DNA from: Geodermatophilus sabuli
Lineage (GTDB): Bacteria; Actinomycetota; Actinomycetes; Mycobacteriales; Geodermatophilaceae
DNA: 64,000 nt
Assembly (NCBI RefSeq): GCF_010686765.1
Contig: NZ_JAAGWF010000010.1
Span: 283,906 to 347,905, forward strand
Reading direction: 5' to 3'
Made by a program: the position numbers and the translations under genes. How positions within the stretch are numbered: position 1 is the first letter of the stretch; each line of letters begins with the position of its first letter. Shown piece by piece: positions 34,018-43,775 of this stretch. Below the pieces are notes generated by a model. The model was not told where the DNA came from and made no database searches. It saw only the letters and a program-made list of their open reading frames with translations.

Positions 34018-35295
34018 TCACTGGCGGAGGAACTCGGGGATGTCGAGCTCCTCCTCGAAGTCGTCGCTGGACAGCGGGCGCCGTCCGGCGCCGACCGGCC
34101 CGGGGACCGGCGGCAGCGGCGGCACGGTGATGCCCCCGCCGGCCGGGCGTGCGGGCAGCTGGGACGTCGACGGCGGCGCCTGCTGGGCCTGCGGAGCCGC
34201 CGGCGCCGAGCCGACGAGGCGCTCCCCCGTGGCCGGGCGGGCCGCGCTCAGCGGGTGCGGCTGCACCGGCATCCGGGAGGCCACCGGCGGCGCGACCGGC
34301 GCCGCGGTCGGGATGGCGGCGACGCCGGCGTCCTTGCGGGCGCTGGGACGGCCGCTGTCGAAGCCGGCCGCGATGACCGTCACCCGGACCTCGTCACCCA
34401 GGGCGTCGTCGATGACGGCACCGAAGATGATGTTCGCGTCGGCGTGCGCGGCGTCCGACACGAGCGAGGCGGCCTCGTTGATCTCGAACAGGCCGAGGTC
34501 CGAGCCACCGGAGATCGACAGCAGCACCCCGTGGGCACCCTCCATCGAGGCCTCCAGCAGCGGGCTGGCGATCGCCTGCTCGGCGGCCAGGAGGGCACGG
34601 TTGTCCCCCCGGGCGCTGCCGATGCCCATCAGCGCCGAGCCCGCCCCGGACATGACCGACTTGACGTCGGCGAAGTCGAGGTTGATCAGGCCGGGCGTGG
34701 TGATCAGGTCGGTGATGCCCTGGACACCGGAGAGCAGCACCTGGTCGGCGGTCCGGAAGGCGTCCATCACGCTGACGTTCCGGTCTCCGAGCTGCAGCAG
34801 CCGGTCGTTGGGGATGACGATGAGCGTGTCGCACTCGTTGCGCAGCTCCTCGATCCCCGACTCGGCCTGGACGGCCCGCCGCTTGCCCTCGAAGGAGAAC
34901 GGGCGGGTGACCACACCGATGGTCAGCGCGCCGAGCTTGCGTGCGATCGAGGCGACGACGGGGGCACCGCCGGTGCCGGTGCCGCCGCCCTCGCCCGCGG
35001 TGACGAAGACCATGTCGGCGCCCTTGAGCACCTCTTCGATCTCTTCCCGGTGGTCTTCGGCGGCCTGCCGGCCGACGTCGGGCTGGGCGCCGGCGCCCAG
35101 CCCGCGGGTCAGCTCGCGACCGACGTCGAGCTTGACGTCGGCGTCGCTCATCAACAACGCCTGCGCGTCGGTGTTGATGGCGATGAACTCGACCCCCTTG
35201 AGGCCGACCTCGATCATGCGGTTGACCGCGTTCACCCCGCCGCCGCCGATGCCGACGACCTTGATGACCGCGAGGTAGTTGTGCGGAGGTGTCAT
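34018..35295 (-). CDS. ftsZ: Cell division protein FtsZ
   Basis: 425 residues. The tubulin-like GTPase signature is [21 protein letters not shown]-terminal [20 protein letters not shown], and the catalytic T7 loop is [16 protein letters not shown] Pro-rich linker ends in the conserved C-terminal peptide [11 protein letters not shown], which binds SepF. ATG 35295 ([15 protein letters not shown]) has GGGAG about 8 bases upstream and gives the normal actinobacterial N-terminus. A long upstream gap with an AT-rich palindrome suggests a dedicated promoter, separate from ftsQ. Confidence 0.97.
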   Translation of the reverse strand: MTPPHNYLAVIKVVGIGGGGVNAVNRMIEVGLKGVEFIAINTDAQALLMSDADVKLDVGRELTRGLGAGAQPDVGRQAAEDHREEIEEVLKGADMVFVTAGEGGGTGTGGAPVVASIARKLGALTIGVVTRPFSFEGKRRAVQAESGIEELRNECDTLIVIPNDRLLQLGDRNVSVMDAFRTADQVLLSGVQGITDLITTPGLINLDFADVKSVMSGAGSALMGIGSARGDNRALLAAEQAIASPLLEASMEGAHGVLLSISGGSDLGLFEINEAASLVSDAAHADANIIFGAVIDDALGDEVRVTVIAAGFDSGRPSARKDAGVAAIPTAAPVAPPVASRMPVQPHPLSAARPATGERLVGSAPAAPQAQQAPPSTSQLPARPAGGGITVPPLPPVPGPVGAGRRPLSSDDFEEELDIPEFLRQ

Positions 35296-35329
35296 GTTGG
35301 GGCTCCCGACCTCGACCCTCATCCTGAAC

Positions 35330-35351
35330 TAAAGCTTTATGGTTATGTCAA
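35330..35351 (-). promoter_or_regulatory. ftsZ promoter/operator candidate (AT-rich palindrome and -35 TTGACA)
   Basis: In a genome of very high GC, the stretch AACTAAAGCTTTATGGTTAT stands out. TAAAGCTTTA (35330-35339) is a perfect palindrome inside a longer AAC..GTT dyad, and TTGACA lies at 35351-35346 on the minus strand. The region is 35-56 bases upstream of the ftsZ start. No clear -10 hexamer at the standard spacing; the palindrome itself may be a regulator site. Confidence 0.5.
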
Positions 35352-35464
35352 CTGGGTCGACGCGGACGAAGTTAGGTGCGCCCGGGAGGCGCGACAAACA
35401 CCCTCACGGGCCCGGCGTGTCGGGCCGCCGTGATCTCACCGTGATCGACCGCCACACGGGTCAC

Positions 35465-35489
35465 AGCCGTCACACCGACAGTGACGGCT
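35465..35489. promoter_or_regulatory. Hairpin/dyad upstream of ftsZ
   Basis: AGCCGTCAC (35465-35473), loop ACCGACA, GTGACGGCT (35481-35489), a perfect 9-bp inverted repeat between the AhpD-like gene and ftsZ. It may be a terminator for the former or an operator. Confidence 0.4.
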
Positions 35490-35660
35490 CGCGACCGCAA
35501 CGTCTCATGTACGGGTCGAGGGCCCGGACACGCCGCCAGCGCGGAACCAGCGAAGTCACATCCCGCGTCGGGCGTGTCGCGCTGCCGCGCGTGTCGCCCG
35601 GCGCCCCGTCCGGCGTCGCTCCGGAGCCGCAGCGCCACCCTCTGCGACGAGTGGCCGGGA

Positions 35661-36245
35661 TCAGGCCCGCGGCACCCGGCCGAGCAGGTAGAACTCGTCG
35701 TTGGGCGGGATCGCGGCCCAGTGCGCGAGCCGGTTGGACAGCGCGAAGAGCGACACGATCGCGCCGACGTCCCACACGTCGTCCTCGGTGAGCCCGTGCT
35801 CCCGCAGGCCGGCGAGGTCACCGCCCCGGACCGCCGCGGGCTCGACCGCGAGCCGCACCGCGACCTCGAGGACGGCGTGCATCCGCGCGGACAGCGGCGC
35901 CTTGCGCCAGTCGACCGCGACCTGGTCGGCGATGTACGGATCGCGGGCGCGGATCCGCGCGATGGCCCCGTGGGCCACCACGCAGTAGAGGCAGTCGTTG
36001 GCCGCGCTGGTGGCGACCACGACGAGCTCGCGATCGGCCTTGGACAGGCCGGGGGTCTCCTTGTCCATGAGGGCGTCGTGCAGCGCGAAGAACGCCGCGG
36101 CCTCGGCCGGGCGCCAGGCCAGGGCGCCGAAGACGTTCGGCAGGAAGCCCGAGCGCTCCTCCACCTCGGCGTAGCGCTCGCGCAGCTCCTCGGCGAGGGA
36201 GTCGCGGTCCGGGACGGGGAACCGGCTGATCGGCGGGGTCGTCAC
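35661..36245 (-). CDS. AhpD-like/carboxymuconolactone-decarboxylase-fold peroxidase
   Basis: 194 residues. The AhpD-type redox motif is CLYCVVAHG with the acid residue upstream in LSKADRELVVVATSAAND, followed by the usual helical bundle and NDEFYLLGRVPRA end. Family members reduce alkyl hydroperoxides using thiol pairs, though many have unknown partners. Unusually the gene lies between ftsQ and ftsZ, which are normally adjacent. GTG 36245 gives VTTPPISRFPVPD; ftsQ ends 26 bases upstream, so it could be on the same transcript. Its composition matches its neighbours. Confidence 0.85.
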   Translation of the reverse strand: MTTPPISRFPVPDRDSLAEELRERYAEVEERSGFLPNVFGALAWRPAEAAAFFALHDALMDKETPGLSKADRELVVVATSAANDCLYCVVAHGAIARIRARDPYIADQVAVDWRKAPLSARMHAVLEVAVRLAVEPAAVRGGDLAGLREHGLTEDDVWDVGAIVSLFALSNRLAHWAAIPPNDEFYLLGRVPRA

Positions 36246-36271
36246 CGCCTCAGCGTGCCCGCCGTCGCCGG

Positions 36272-37087
36272 TCAGCGCAGGACCACCGCTGCCGGGGCGC
36301 TCACGTCGATCGTGCCCGCCGGCTCCAGCGCGCCGGCGTCCAGCTGGGCGAGCAGCGCGACGAGGACGTCGGCCTTGTCCGCCGCGTCGGCGGCACTCCC
36401 CCACAGCACGGTCGTGCCGTCGGCCAGGGTCAGCGTGACGTCCTCGGCGGTCGTGGCCGAGGCCGCCACCAGCCCGGCACGGATCTGGTCCGGCAGCGCC
36501 ACCAGGGCGCCCAGCGCGGCACGGGTCGCCCGGTCGTCGGGACCGGGTGCGGGGACGTCCAGGGGGACGACACCGGCGGGCGCCGGGCCGGTGACGGTGT
36601 CGAAGAGGACGCCGTCGGCGTCCACCAGCGAGCGCGTGCCCGCCCGCTCCACCACCGCGACCGGCACCCGCTCGACCACGGTGACCACGACGCTGCGCGG
36701 CCACCCCCGCGTCACCTCGACCGAGGCCACCTGCGGCAGCCGGGCGACCCGCGCCTCGGCCGCGTCGACGTCCACCCGCAGCAGCGGGGTGCCCTCGGCG
36801 ATGCCGGCCACCTCGACCACCTCGGCCGCGGTGAGCGTGCCGGCCCCGTCGACGGTGACCTCGTGCACGGCGAGGACCGGACTGCCCCACAGCAGCCACG
36901 CCACGAGCGCGACCACGGCCGCCGCCAGCCCGGCGCGCACCAGCAGCCGGCGGCGGCGGTCCCGGGGGCTGTCGCGACGCGGCGGCCGGCGCGAGGGCGC
37001 GCCCGCCGCGGCCGGCCGGCGTCCCGCCTCGGGCCCCGCCGGTGCCACCCGGGACCGGTCGCGGGTGGTGGACCCCGAGCGGTTCAC
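36272..37087 (-). CDS. ftsQ: Cell division protein FtsQ/DivIB
   Basis: 271 residues. An Arg/Pro-rich cytoplasmic tail of about 48 residues, one membrane helix (AGLAAAVVALVAWLLWG), the POTRA domain (LAVHEVTVDGAGTLTAAEVVEVAGIAEGTPLLRVDVDAAEARVARLPQV), then the FtsQ beta domain. It bridges FtsL and other septal proteins. GTG 37087 overlaps the murC stop (GTGA). Confidence 0.92.
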   Translation of the reverse strand: MNRSGSTTRDRSRVAPAGPEAGRRPAAAGAPSRRPPRRDSPRDRRRRLLVRAGLAAAVVALVAWLLWGSPVLAVHEVTVDGAGTLTAAEVVEVAGIAEGTPLLRVDVDAAEARVARLPQVASVEVTRGWPRSVVVTVVERVPVAVVERAGTRSLVDADGVLFDTVTGPAPAGVVPLDVPAPGPDDRATRAALGALVALPDQIRAGLVAASATTAEDVTLTLADGTTVLWGSAADAADKADVLVALLAQLDAGALEPAGTIDVSAPAAVVLR

Positions 37088-38535
37088 CGCGCCGGGCCCC
37101 CCGCGCGGCCGTCGGCGTCGCGGGCCCGCAGCGCCTCGAGCACCTCCGGGCCGACCATCGAGACGTTGCCGGCGCCCATCGTGATCACCAGGTCCCCGGG
37201 GCGGGCGCGGGCGGCCAGGGCGGGTGCGGCGGCCGACCAGGAGGGCTCGAACCGCACCCGGTCGGCCGGCAGCGGCACCGCGTCGGCGACCATCGCGCCG
37301 GTCACGCCGGGCACCGGGTCCTCACGCGCCCCGTAGACGTCCATCACCACCACGTCGTCGGCCAGGCCCAGCGCCTGCCCGAAGCCGGCCGCGAACTCCC
37401 GCGTCCGGCTGTACAGGTGCGGCTGGAAGGCGACGACGACGCGGCCGTTGCCGGCCACCGCACGGGCGGCGCGCAACTGCGCCTGCACCTCGGTCGGGTG
37501 GTGGGCGTAGTCGTCGTAGACCCGCACCCCGCTGACGACGCCCTTGAGCTCGAACCGGCGGTGCACCCCGCCGAAGCGGCCGAGCCCGTCGACCAGGCGG
37601 TCGAGGGGCAGGCCGAGCTCCAGGCCGGCCAGCAGCGCCGCGGCGCTGTTGCGGGCCATGTGCTCGCCGGGCACCCGGATCTGCACGCGTCCGACCACGG
37701 CACCGTCCAGGACGGCGGTCCAGGCGGTCGTCTCGGGCCCCACCTCGAGGTCGAGCAGCCGCAGGTCGGCGTCCGGCGCGGTGCCGTAGGTGCGCACGCG
37801 AGCCGGTGTGGGCACCGAGCGCAGCCGTGCGGAGCCGGGGTCGTCGGCGCACAGGACGACGAAGCCCGCCGGGTCCACGGTGCCGAGGAAGCGGTCGAAG
37901 GCGGCCTCGACCGCGGCGAGGTCGCCGTAGTTGTCCAGGTGGTCGGCCTCGACGTTGGTGACGATCGCGCCGAAGGGGTCGAGCAGCAGGAAGGACCGGT
38001 CGCTCTCGTCGGCCTCGGCGACGAAGACGTCGCCCTCCCCCGCGTGCGCGTTGCTGCCGGACTCGTTGAGGTCGCCGCCGATGGCGAACGACGGGTCGGC
38101 GCCACAGGCCTGGACGGCGACGGTGAGCATCGAGGTGGTCGACGTCTTCCCGTGCGTGCCGGCCACCGCGACGCTGCGCTTGCCGGCCATGACGGCGGCC
38201 AGCGCCACCGCCCGGGGCAGCACCCGCAGCCCCCGCTCGCGGGCCGCGGCCAGCTCGGGGTTGTCCTCCCGGATGGCGGTGGAGACGACGACGGTGTCGG
38301 CGTCCCCCAGGTGGCCGGGGTCGTGCCCCAGCTCGACCCGCGCACCCAGCGCCCGCAGTGCCAGCAGGGTCGGGGTGTCCCGGCGGTCGCTGCCGGAGAC
38401 CTGGACGCCGCGGGCCAGCAGGATCCGCGCGATCCCGCTCATCCCGGCGCCGCCGATGCCGACGAAGTGCACCGCGCCCAGCTCCGGGAGCGTCGGCACC
38501 GGCCCGTCCCAGGCCGCGACCGCAGCGGCGCTCAT
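37084..38535 (-). CDS. murC: UDP-N-acetylmuramate:L-alanine ligase
   Basis: 483 residues. [19 protein letters not shown] (UDP-sugar binding), the ATP loop [18 protein letters not shown], and the Mur-ligase middle and C-terminal motifs ([31 protein letters not shown]) identify MurC. It adds L-alanine to UDP-MurNAc in the cytoplasm. ATG 38535 overlaps the murG stop region by 4 bases, and its stop overlaps ftsQ. Confidence 0.96.
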   Translation of the reverse strand: MSAAAVAAWDGPVPTLPELGAVHFVGIGGAGMSGIARILLARGVQVSGSDRRDTPTLLALRALGARVELGHDPGHLGDADTVVVSTAIREDNPELAAARERGLRVLPRAVALAAVMAGKRSVAVAGTHGKTSTTSMLTVAVQACGADPSFAIGGDLNESGSNAHAGEGDVFVAEADESDRSFLLLDPFGAIVTNVEADHLDNYGDLAAVEAAFDRFLGTVDPAGFVVLCADDPGSARLRSVPTPARVRTYGTAPDADLRLLDLEVGPETTAWTAVLDGAVVGRVQIRVPGEHMARNSAAALLAGLELGLPLDRLVDGLGRFGGVHRRFELKGVVSGVRVYDDYAHHPTEVQAQLRAARAVAGNGRVVVAFQPHLYSRTREFAAGFGQALGLADDVVVMDVYGAREDPVPGVTGAMVADAVPLPADRVRFEPSWSAAAPALAARARPGDLVITMGAGNVSMVGPEVLEALRARDADGRAGGPAR

Positions 38536-39641
38536 CGCTCAGCCACCTCCAGCACGATGTCGGCCAGCCGCTCGTCGGCGTCCCGCGCGCCGGCCGCCGC
38601 GGCGCGAGCGGCGTACCCGGCCAGCGCACCCGGATCGGTCAGCAGGGGGACGACGACGTCCCCGATCCACGCCGGCGACAGGCCCGCGTCGTCCACCAGC
38701 AGCCCACCACCGGCCTCGACCACCGGCAGGGCGTTGCGCCGCTGCTCACCGTTGCCGATGGGCAGCGGCACGAAGGCCGCGGGCAGCCCCACGGCCGAGA
38801 GCTCGGCGACGGTCACCGCTCCGGCCCGGCACAGCGCCAGGTCGGCAGCGGCGTAGGCGAGGTCCATGCGCTCCAGGTAGTCGACGACGACGTAGGGCGG
38901 GCTGCCCGGCGCCGCGGCGGCCACGGCGACGTCGGTGTTCTTGGGCCCGCGGGCGTGCAGCACCTGCACCCCGGCGGCGGCGAGGCGGTCGGCGGCGCCC
39001 ACGGCGGCCCGGTTCAGCGACGCGGCCCCCTGGGAGCCGCCGAAGACCAGCAGCGTCGGCCGGTCGGCGTCCAGGCCGAAGGCGGCCCGGGCCTCCGCGC
39101 GGCGAGCGGCGCGGTCCAGCGTGCTGATCGCCGTCCGCAGGGGCATGCCGACGTGCTCCGCACCGCGCAGCGCCGTCCCCGGCATGGTGACCGCCACGCG
39201 GGCGGCCAGCCGTGCCCCGATCCGGTTCGCCAGCCCCGGCAGGGCGTTCTGCTCGTGCACGACCACCGGCACCCGCTCGCGGCGGGCGGCCAGGTAGGCC
39301 GGCAGGGCGACGTACCCACCGAACCCGACGACGACGTCCGCGGACAGCTCGCGCAGCACCGCCCGGGTGTCGGCGACCGAGCGCCACACCCGGCCCGGCA
39401 CCCGCAGCAGGTCGACGGTGGGCCTGCGCGGCAGGGGCACCGGGGGGATCAGCCGCAGGTCGTAGCCGCGCGCGGGCACCAGCCGGGTCTCCAGGCCACG
39501 GGCGGTGCCCAGGCAGGTGATCCGCACGGCGTCGTCCCGGCGGAGCAGCGCGTCGGCGAGGGCCAGCATCGGCTCGATGTGCCCCCCGGTCCCGCCCCCG
39601 GCGAGGACGACGCTGCGGCTGACCGGGCTCCCGGGGCTCAC
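38532..39641 (-). CDS. murG: UDP-GlcNAc:undecaprenyl-PP-MurNAc-pentapeptide GlcNAc transferase
   Basis: 369 residues, GT28 family. Glycine-rich [20 protein letters not shown] at the start, [33 protein letters not shown] and [22 protein letters not shown] mark MurG. It makes lipid II on the inner face of the membrane. GTG 39641 overlaps the ftsW stop (GTGA). Confidence 0.96.
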   Translation of the reverse strand: MSPGSPVSRSVVLAGGGTGGHIEPMLALADALLRRDDAVRITCLGTARGLETRLVPARGYDLRLIPPVPLPRRPTVDLLRVPGRVWRSVADTRAVLRELSADVVVGFGGYVALPAYLAARRERVPVVVHEQNALPGLANRIGARLAARVAVTMPGTALRGAEHVGMPLRTAISTLDRAARRAEARAAFGLDADRPTLLVFGGSQGAASLNRAAVGAADRLAAAGVQVLHARGPKNTDVAVAAAAPGSPPYVVVDYLERMDLAYAAADLALCRAGAVTVAELSAVGLPAAFVPLPIGNGEQRRNALPVVEAGGGLLVDDAGLSPAWIGDVVVPLLTDPGALAGYAARAAAAGARDADERLADIVLEVAER

Positions 39642-41170
39642 CGGGGCCGCCGCGGCGGCTCGGGGGCGCTGGACCGGGCCCGTGGCGGCGGCTGCCGGCG
39701 GGCGTCGGCGGGCCGGCCGCGGCCGTCGGCCGACCGCCGCTCGCGCCCGGCGGGCACCCGGTCCCGGGCGGGCTCGCCGGGGCGCGGCGGAGCCACCCGG
39801 GCCACGGTGCGCCCACCGGCGACCGCCGGCCGGCGGGCCGGCCGCTCTGCCGCGGCGTCGGCCGGCCGCCCGGCCGGCTGGGGGCGGCGGCGCGGGCGGA
39901 CGGGGTCCACGGCGACAGCGGGCACCGGCAGCAGCAGCCGGGCCAGCCGGCCCCGCTCGCGGCGCCGCTGGTGCTCGATCGCCTCCGGCTCGCAGCGGGC
40001 GAAGCGGATGAGCAACCCCACGATCAGCAGGGTCAGCACCAGGGAGGTGCCGCCGGCGGAGATCAGTGGCAGCTGCACGCCGGTGACCGGCAGCACCCCC
40101 ACCACGTAGCCCATGTTCATCGCCGCCTGGCCGATCAGCCAGACGGTGATGGCCACGCTGGCCAGCTGCACGAACCGGTCGGCCGAGCGGCGGGCGATGC
40201 GGAAGCCGGCGTAGGCGAGCACGCCGTACAGGGTGACCAGGACAAGGCAGCCCAGGAAGCCGAGCTCCTCGCCGATGATGGCGAAGATGTAGTCCGACTC
40301 CGCGTGCGGCAGCAGGTTCCACTTCATGGCGCTGTTGCCCAGCCCGACCCCCCACAGCCCGCCGGTGGCGAGCGCGTAGAAGCCGCGGATGGCCTGGAAG
40401 CCGCCGTCGGAGGGGTCGGCGAACGGGTCGAGGAACGCGGTGATGCGGGCCATCCGGTAGGGCGCCGCCTGGATCATCACCACGATGCCGGCCGCGGCCG
40501 CGGCCAGGCCCCACGCGAAGAAGCGCAGCGGCAGACCGGCGCCCCACAGCAGCCCGACCAGCACCAGCGCGAGGCTCATGATCGCGCCGAAGTCCGGCTC
40601 GAGGTAGAGCAGGAAGGACAGCACGCCGAAGACCGGCAGCAGCGGCACCAGCATCGCCTTGACCGTCAGGTACCGGTCGCGGGTGGCCAGGACGTGCGCC
40701 CCCCACAGCGCGTAGACGAGCTTCGCCAGCTCGGAGGGCTGGAAGTCGGTGAACCCCAGGTCGATCCACTGCCGCGAGCCGTTGAGCCGGACGCCGATGC
40801 CCGGGACGAGGACGGCCACGAGCAGCACGACCACGCCGACCAGGGCCAGGGGCGCCCAGCGGCGCACCAGGCCGATCGGCGTCCGGACCGCGACGTAGCA
40901 CAGCACCAGGCCGACGCAGGCCAGCACGACCTGCTTGACCCCGGGCACCCACGCCGGCTCGTCGGCGAGCGCGGCCTCGATGGAGGAGGCGGAGAAGACC
41001 ATGACCAGCCCGATGGCCAGCAGCAGCCCGGCCGCGCCGACGACGAGGTGGCAGCTGGTCATCGGCCCGTCGAGCCAGGCCGGGGCGGGGAAGCGACGGC
41101 GAGCGGGACCGCGTCCGCCGGGCGCGGTCCGGCGTCCGCCCGGGGCACGCGCGACGCCGGTGGACTCCAT
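39638..41170 (-). CDS. ftsW: Septal SEDS glycosyltransferase FtsW
   Basis: 510 residues. Ten membrane helices of the SEDS fold starting at [21 protein letters not shown]; conserved sites include [29 protein letters not shown], the [14 protein letters not shown] loop and [13 protein letters not shown]. With FtsI it polymerises septal peptidoglycan. The last 110 residues form an Arg/Pro-rich cytoplasmic tail, long for the family. ATG 41170 ([12 protein letters not shown]) has a weak ribosome-binding site; later starts are possible. murD, usually between mraY and ftsW, is absent. Confidence 0.95.
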   Translation of the reverse strand: MESTGVARAPGGRRTAPGGRGPARRRFPAPAWLDGPMTSCHLVVGAAGLLLAIGLVMVFSASSIEAALADEPAWVPGVKQVVLACVGLVLCYVAVRTPIGLVRRWAPLALVGVVVLLVAVLVPGIGVRLNGSRQWIDLGFTDFQPSELAKLVYALWGAHVLATRDRYLTVKAMLVPLLPVFGVLSFLLYLEPDFGAIMSLALVLVGLLWGAGLPLRFFAWGLAAAAAGIVVMIQAAPYRMARITAFLDPFADPSDGGFQAIRGFYALATGGLWGVGLGNSAMKWNLLPHAESDYIFAIIGEELGFLGCLVLVTLYGVLAYAGFRIARRSADRFVQLASVAITVWLIGQAAMNMGYVVGVLPVTGVQLPLISAGGTSLVLTLLIVGLLIRFARCEPEAIEHQRRRERGRLARLLLPVPAVAVDPVRPRRRPQPAGRPADAAAERPARRPAVAGGRTVARVAPPRPGEPARDRVPAGRERRSADGRGRPADARRQPPPRARSSAPEPPRRPR

Positions 41171-41248
41171 CCGGCCATCGTGACCGCTGGCGCCGGCCGG
41201 CCGCGGCACCGACGGGGCGTGTCGCTGTGGTGAGGTGCTGGCACGGCG

Positions 41249-41295
41249 ACCCGTCAGGGGCCCGCGCCGAGCGTGCGAGGCGAGGCGGGACGGGT
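41249..41295 (-). terminator. Stop-adjacent hairpin element, copy 4 (after mraY), in the place of murD
   Basis: ACCCGTC and GACGGGT arms (41289-41295 and 41249-41255, minus strand) enclose a CCCGC..GCGGG inner pair. It begins 9 bases after the mraY stop and resembles the mqo and ftsZ elements in layout, with a central CTCGC-rich loop. The whole mraY-ftsW gap is only 134 bases. Confidence 0.5.
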
Positions 41296-41304
41296 GGTCC
41301 TCCT

Positions 41305-42384
41305 TCACAGGCCCGTGACGGAGAGCCAGTCGGCGTAGAAGAGACCGAGCCCGAAGGCCACCGCCATGCCGGTCACCAGCCAGAACCGGACGATCACCGT
41401 GTTCTCCGTCCAGCCGGCCAGCTCGAAGTGGTGGTGCAGCGGCGCCATCCGGAACACCCGCCGGCGGGTGGCCCGGAAGAACGCGACCTGGATGACCACC
41501 GAGAGCGTGACCGCGACGAACAGGCCGCCGAGCACCACCAGCAGCAGCTGGGTGCGGGTGACGATCGCCAGCCCGGCGAGCAGGCCGCCGAGCGCCAGCG
41601 ATCCGGTGTCGCCCATGAAGATCCGCGCCGGGCTGGTGTTCCACCAGAGGAAGCCCAGGCAGGCGCCCATCCCGGCGGCGGCCACCAGGGTGACGTCGAG
41701 CGGGTCGCGGACCTGGTAGCAGCCGTCGATGACCGCGGTCGTGCAGTCGTGGGTGAACTGCCAGAACGAGATCACCGTGTACGCGCCGCACACCATGGCC
41801 GAGCACCCGGCGGCCAGCCCGTCGAGGCCGTCGGTGAGGTTGACCGCGTTGGAGAACCCGGCGATGAACAGGTAGGCCAGCACCACGAAGCCGACCGAGC
41901 CCAGCGCGAGCGGCGCGATGTCCCGGACGTAGGAGACGACGGTCGAGGCCGGGGTGGTCCCGGCGCCGTCGGGGAAGTTGATGGCCAGCACCGCGAAGGC
42001 GACGCCGACCACGAGCTGACCGGTCAGCTTGGCGGTCTTGTTCAGCCCCAGGCTCCGGCGGAAGCGGATCTTCAGGTAGTCGTCGAGGAACCCGACGGTG
42101 CCCAGCCCGACCATGAGGAACAGCACCAGCAGCCCGCTGGCGGTCATCCCGCGGCCGGGCTGGTTGACGAGGAACAGGTGGGCGATCAGGTAGCCGCCGA
42201 CGGTCGCCCCCACGATGACGGTGCCGCCCATCGTGGGCGTGCCCTTCTTCGACAGGTGGGTCTCGGGGCCGTCGTCCCGGATCTCCTGGCCGAAGCCCTT
42301 GCGCCGGAACAGGTGCACGGCGACCGGGGTGGCGAGGATGGAGATCACCAGGCCGAACGCGGCGGCGATGAGGACGGACTTCAC
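41305..42384 (-). CDS. mraY: Phospho-MurNAc-pentapeptide translocase
   Basis: 359 residues, ten membrane helices. Conserved cytoplasmic motifs: [45 protein letters not shown], and the C-terminal [14 protein letters not shown]. It makes lipid I by moving phospho-MurNAc-pentapeptide to undecaprenyl phosphate. Start ATG 42384 overlaps the murF stop by 4 bases. Confidence 0.97.
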   Translation of the reverse strand: MKSVLIAAAFGLVISILATPVAVHLFRRKGFGQEIRDDGPETHLSKKGTPTMGGTVIVGATVGGYLIAHLFLVNQPGRGMTASGLLVLFLMVGLGTVGFLDDYLKIRFRRSLGLNKTAKLTGQLVVGVAFAVLAINFPDGAGTTPASTVVSYVRDIAPLALGSVGFVVLAYLFIAGFSNAVNLTDGLDGLAAGCSAMVCGAYTVISFWQFTHDCTTAVIDGCYQVRDPLDVTLVAAAGMGACLGFLWWNTSPARIFMGDTGSLALGGLLAGLAIVTRTQLLLVVLGGLFVAVTLSVVIQVAFFRATRRRVFRMAPLHHHFELAGWTENTVIVRFWLVTGMAVAFGLGLFYADWLSVTGL

Positions 42385-43775
42385 GCGCCTGCCCCGGTGT
42401 CGAGCAGGTCGGCAGCGAGCAGTTCGAGCCCGTAGGACCGGCTGGCCTTCACCAGCACGACGTCACCGGGCACCAGCACCTCCGTCAGCAGTTCCCGGGC
42501 GGCTGCCCGGTCGGGCACGTGGACCGTGCCTTCTTCCCCGCGCGCCCCGGCGGCGGATGCGCCGGTGGCTATCCCTACCGCATCCGGACCCACGGCCACG
42601 ACGAGGTCCATCCCCGCGGCGACCGCGTCCCGCCCGAGCCGCTCGTGCTCGGCGGCCGCTCCGGGCCCGAGCTCGGCCATCGCGCCCAGCACCGCGATCC
42701 GCCGTCGTCCGGCCAGGCCCGAGACCGCGGCCAGGGCCGCGCGCATCGACTCGGGGTTGGCGTTGTAGGCGTCGTTGACCACCGTGACGCCGTCGGGACG
42801 GCGGGTCACCTCCATCCGCCACCGGCTGCGTGGCTCGGCGGCCGACAGGGCCGCGGCGACCGCCGACGGGGTCAGCCCGGCGGCCAGCGCCGCACCGGCG
42901 GCCGACAGCGCGTTGGCGACCTGGTGCTCCCCCACCACCTGCAGCGCGACGGGGACCGCCTCGCCCGCGGCGGTGAGCGTGAACCGCGGCCGGCCGCCCT
43001 CGTCGAGGGTGACGTCGGCGGCGCGGACGTCGGCGTGCGGCGCCCGGCCGGTGGTCAGGACCCGGGCCCGGGTACGGGACGCCATGCCGATCACCCGGGG
43101 GTCGTCGGCGTTGAGGACGGCGGTGCCCTCGGCGGGCAGGGACTCGACCAGCTCACCCTTGGCGGCGGCGATCCCCTCGGCCGAGCCGAACTCCCCCAGG
43201 TGCGCCGAGCCGACGTTGAGCACGACGCCGATCCGCGGGCGGGCCACCGCGCACAGCCGGGCGATGTGCCCCGGCCCGCGGGAGCCCATCTCGAGGACGA
43301 GGAAGCGGGTGCCGGCGTCGGCGGCCAGCACGGTCAGCGGCAGGCCGATGTCGTTGTTGTACGACCCCGGCGGGCTGACCGTGGGGCCGGCGGCGGCCAG
43401 CACCTGGCCGAGCAGGTCCTTGGTGGAGGTCTTGCCCGAGGAGCCGGTGATGCCCAGCGTCAGCAGGCCGCCCGTGGCCAGGCGCGTGTGCACCGCGGCG
43501 GCGAGCCGGCCCAGAGCCGCGACCGGGTCGTCGACGACCACGCAGGGCAGCGCGTCGTCGGGACGGGTGGTCAGGGCGGCGGCCGCACCGGCGGCCGCCG
43601 CGGCACCGAGGAACTCGTGCCCGTCGACCCGCTCCCCCGGCACGGCGACGAACAGGTCACCCCGGCCGACGGTGCGCGAGTCGACGGTCACCCCCCCGGG
43701 AACGGCGCCGTCCGCCCCGGCGGGCAGCTGCCCACCCACCGCTGCGGCCACCTCGGCCAGGGTCAGCCTGATCAT
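42381..43775 (-). CDS. murF: UDP-MurNAc-tripeptide:D-Ala-D-Ala ligase
   Basis: 464 residues. ITGSSGKTSTKDLLGQVLA is the ATP loop, VTVDSRTVGRGDLFVAVPGERVDGH the N-terminal MurE/F motif, and VVNDAYNANPESMRAALAAV the MurF-specific C-terminal motif. It adds D-Ala-D-Ala to UDP-MurNAc-tripeptide. ATG 43775 overlaps the murE stop. Confidence 0.96.
   Translation of the reverse strand: MIRLTLAEVAAAVGGQLPAGADGAVPGGVTVDSRTVGRGDLFVAVPGERVDGHEFLGAAAAAGAAAALTTRPDDALPCVVVDDPVAALGRLAAAVHTRLATGGLLTLGITGSSGKTSTKDLLGQVLAAAGPTVSPPGSYNNDIGLPLTVLAADAGTRFLVLEMGSRGPGHIARLCAVARPRIGVVLNVGSAHLGEFGSAEGIAAAKGELVESLPAEGTAVLNADDPRVIGMASRTRARVLTTGRAPHADVRAADVTLDEGGRPRFTLTAAGEAVPVALQVVGEHQVANALSAAGAALAAGLTPSAVAAALSAAEPRSRWRMEVTRRPDGVTVVNDAYNANPESMRAALAAVSGLAGRRRIAVLGAMAELGPGAAAEHERLGRDAVAAGMDLVVAVGPDAVGIATGASAAGARGEEGTVHVPDRAAARELLTEVLVPGDVVLVKASRSYGLELLAADLLDTGAGA

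Larger units (their letters stand above)
35296..35660. other. Long leader region upstream of ftsZ
   Basis: 365 bases without a convincing gene. Holds an AT-rich patch with palindrome TAAAGCTTTA and TTGACA (35330-35351) and a 9-bp hairpin (35465-35489). ORFs running through it have Arg/Pro-rich, atypical composition. Confidence 0.6.
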
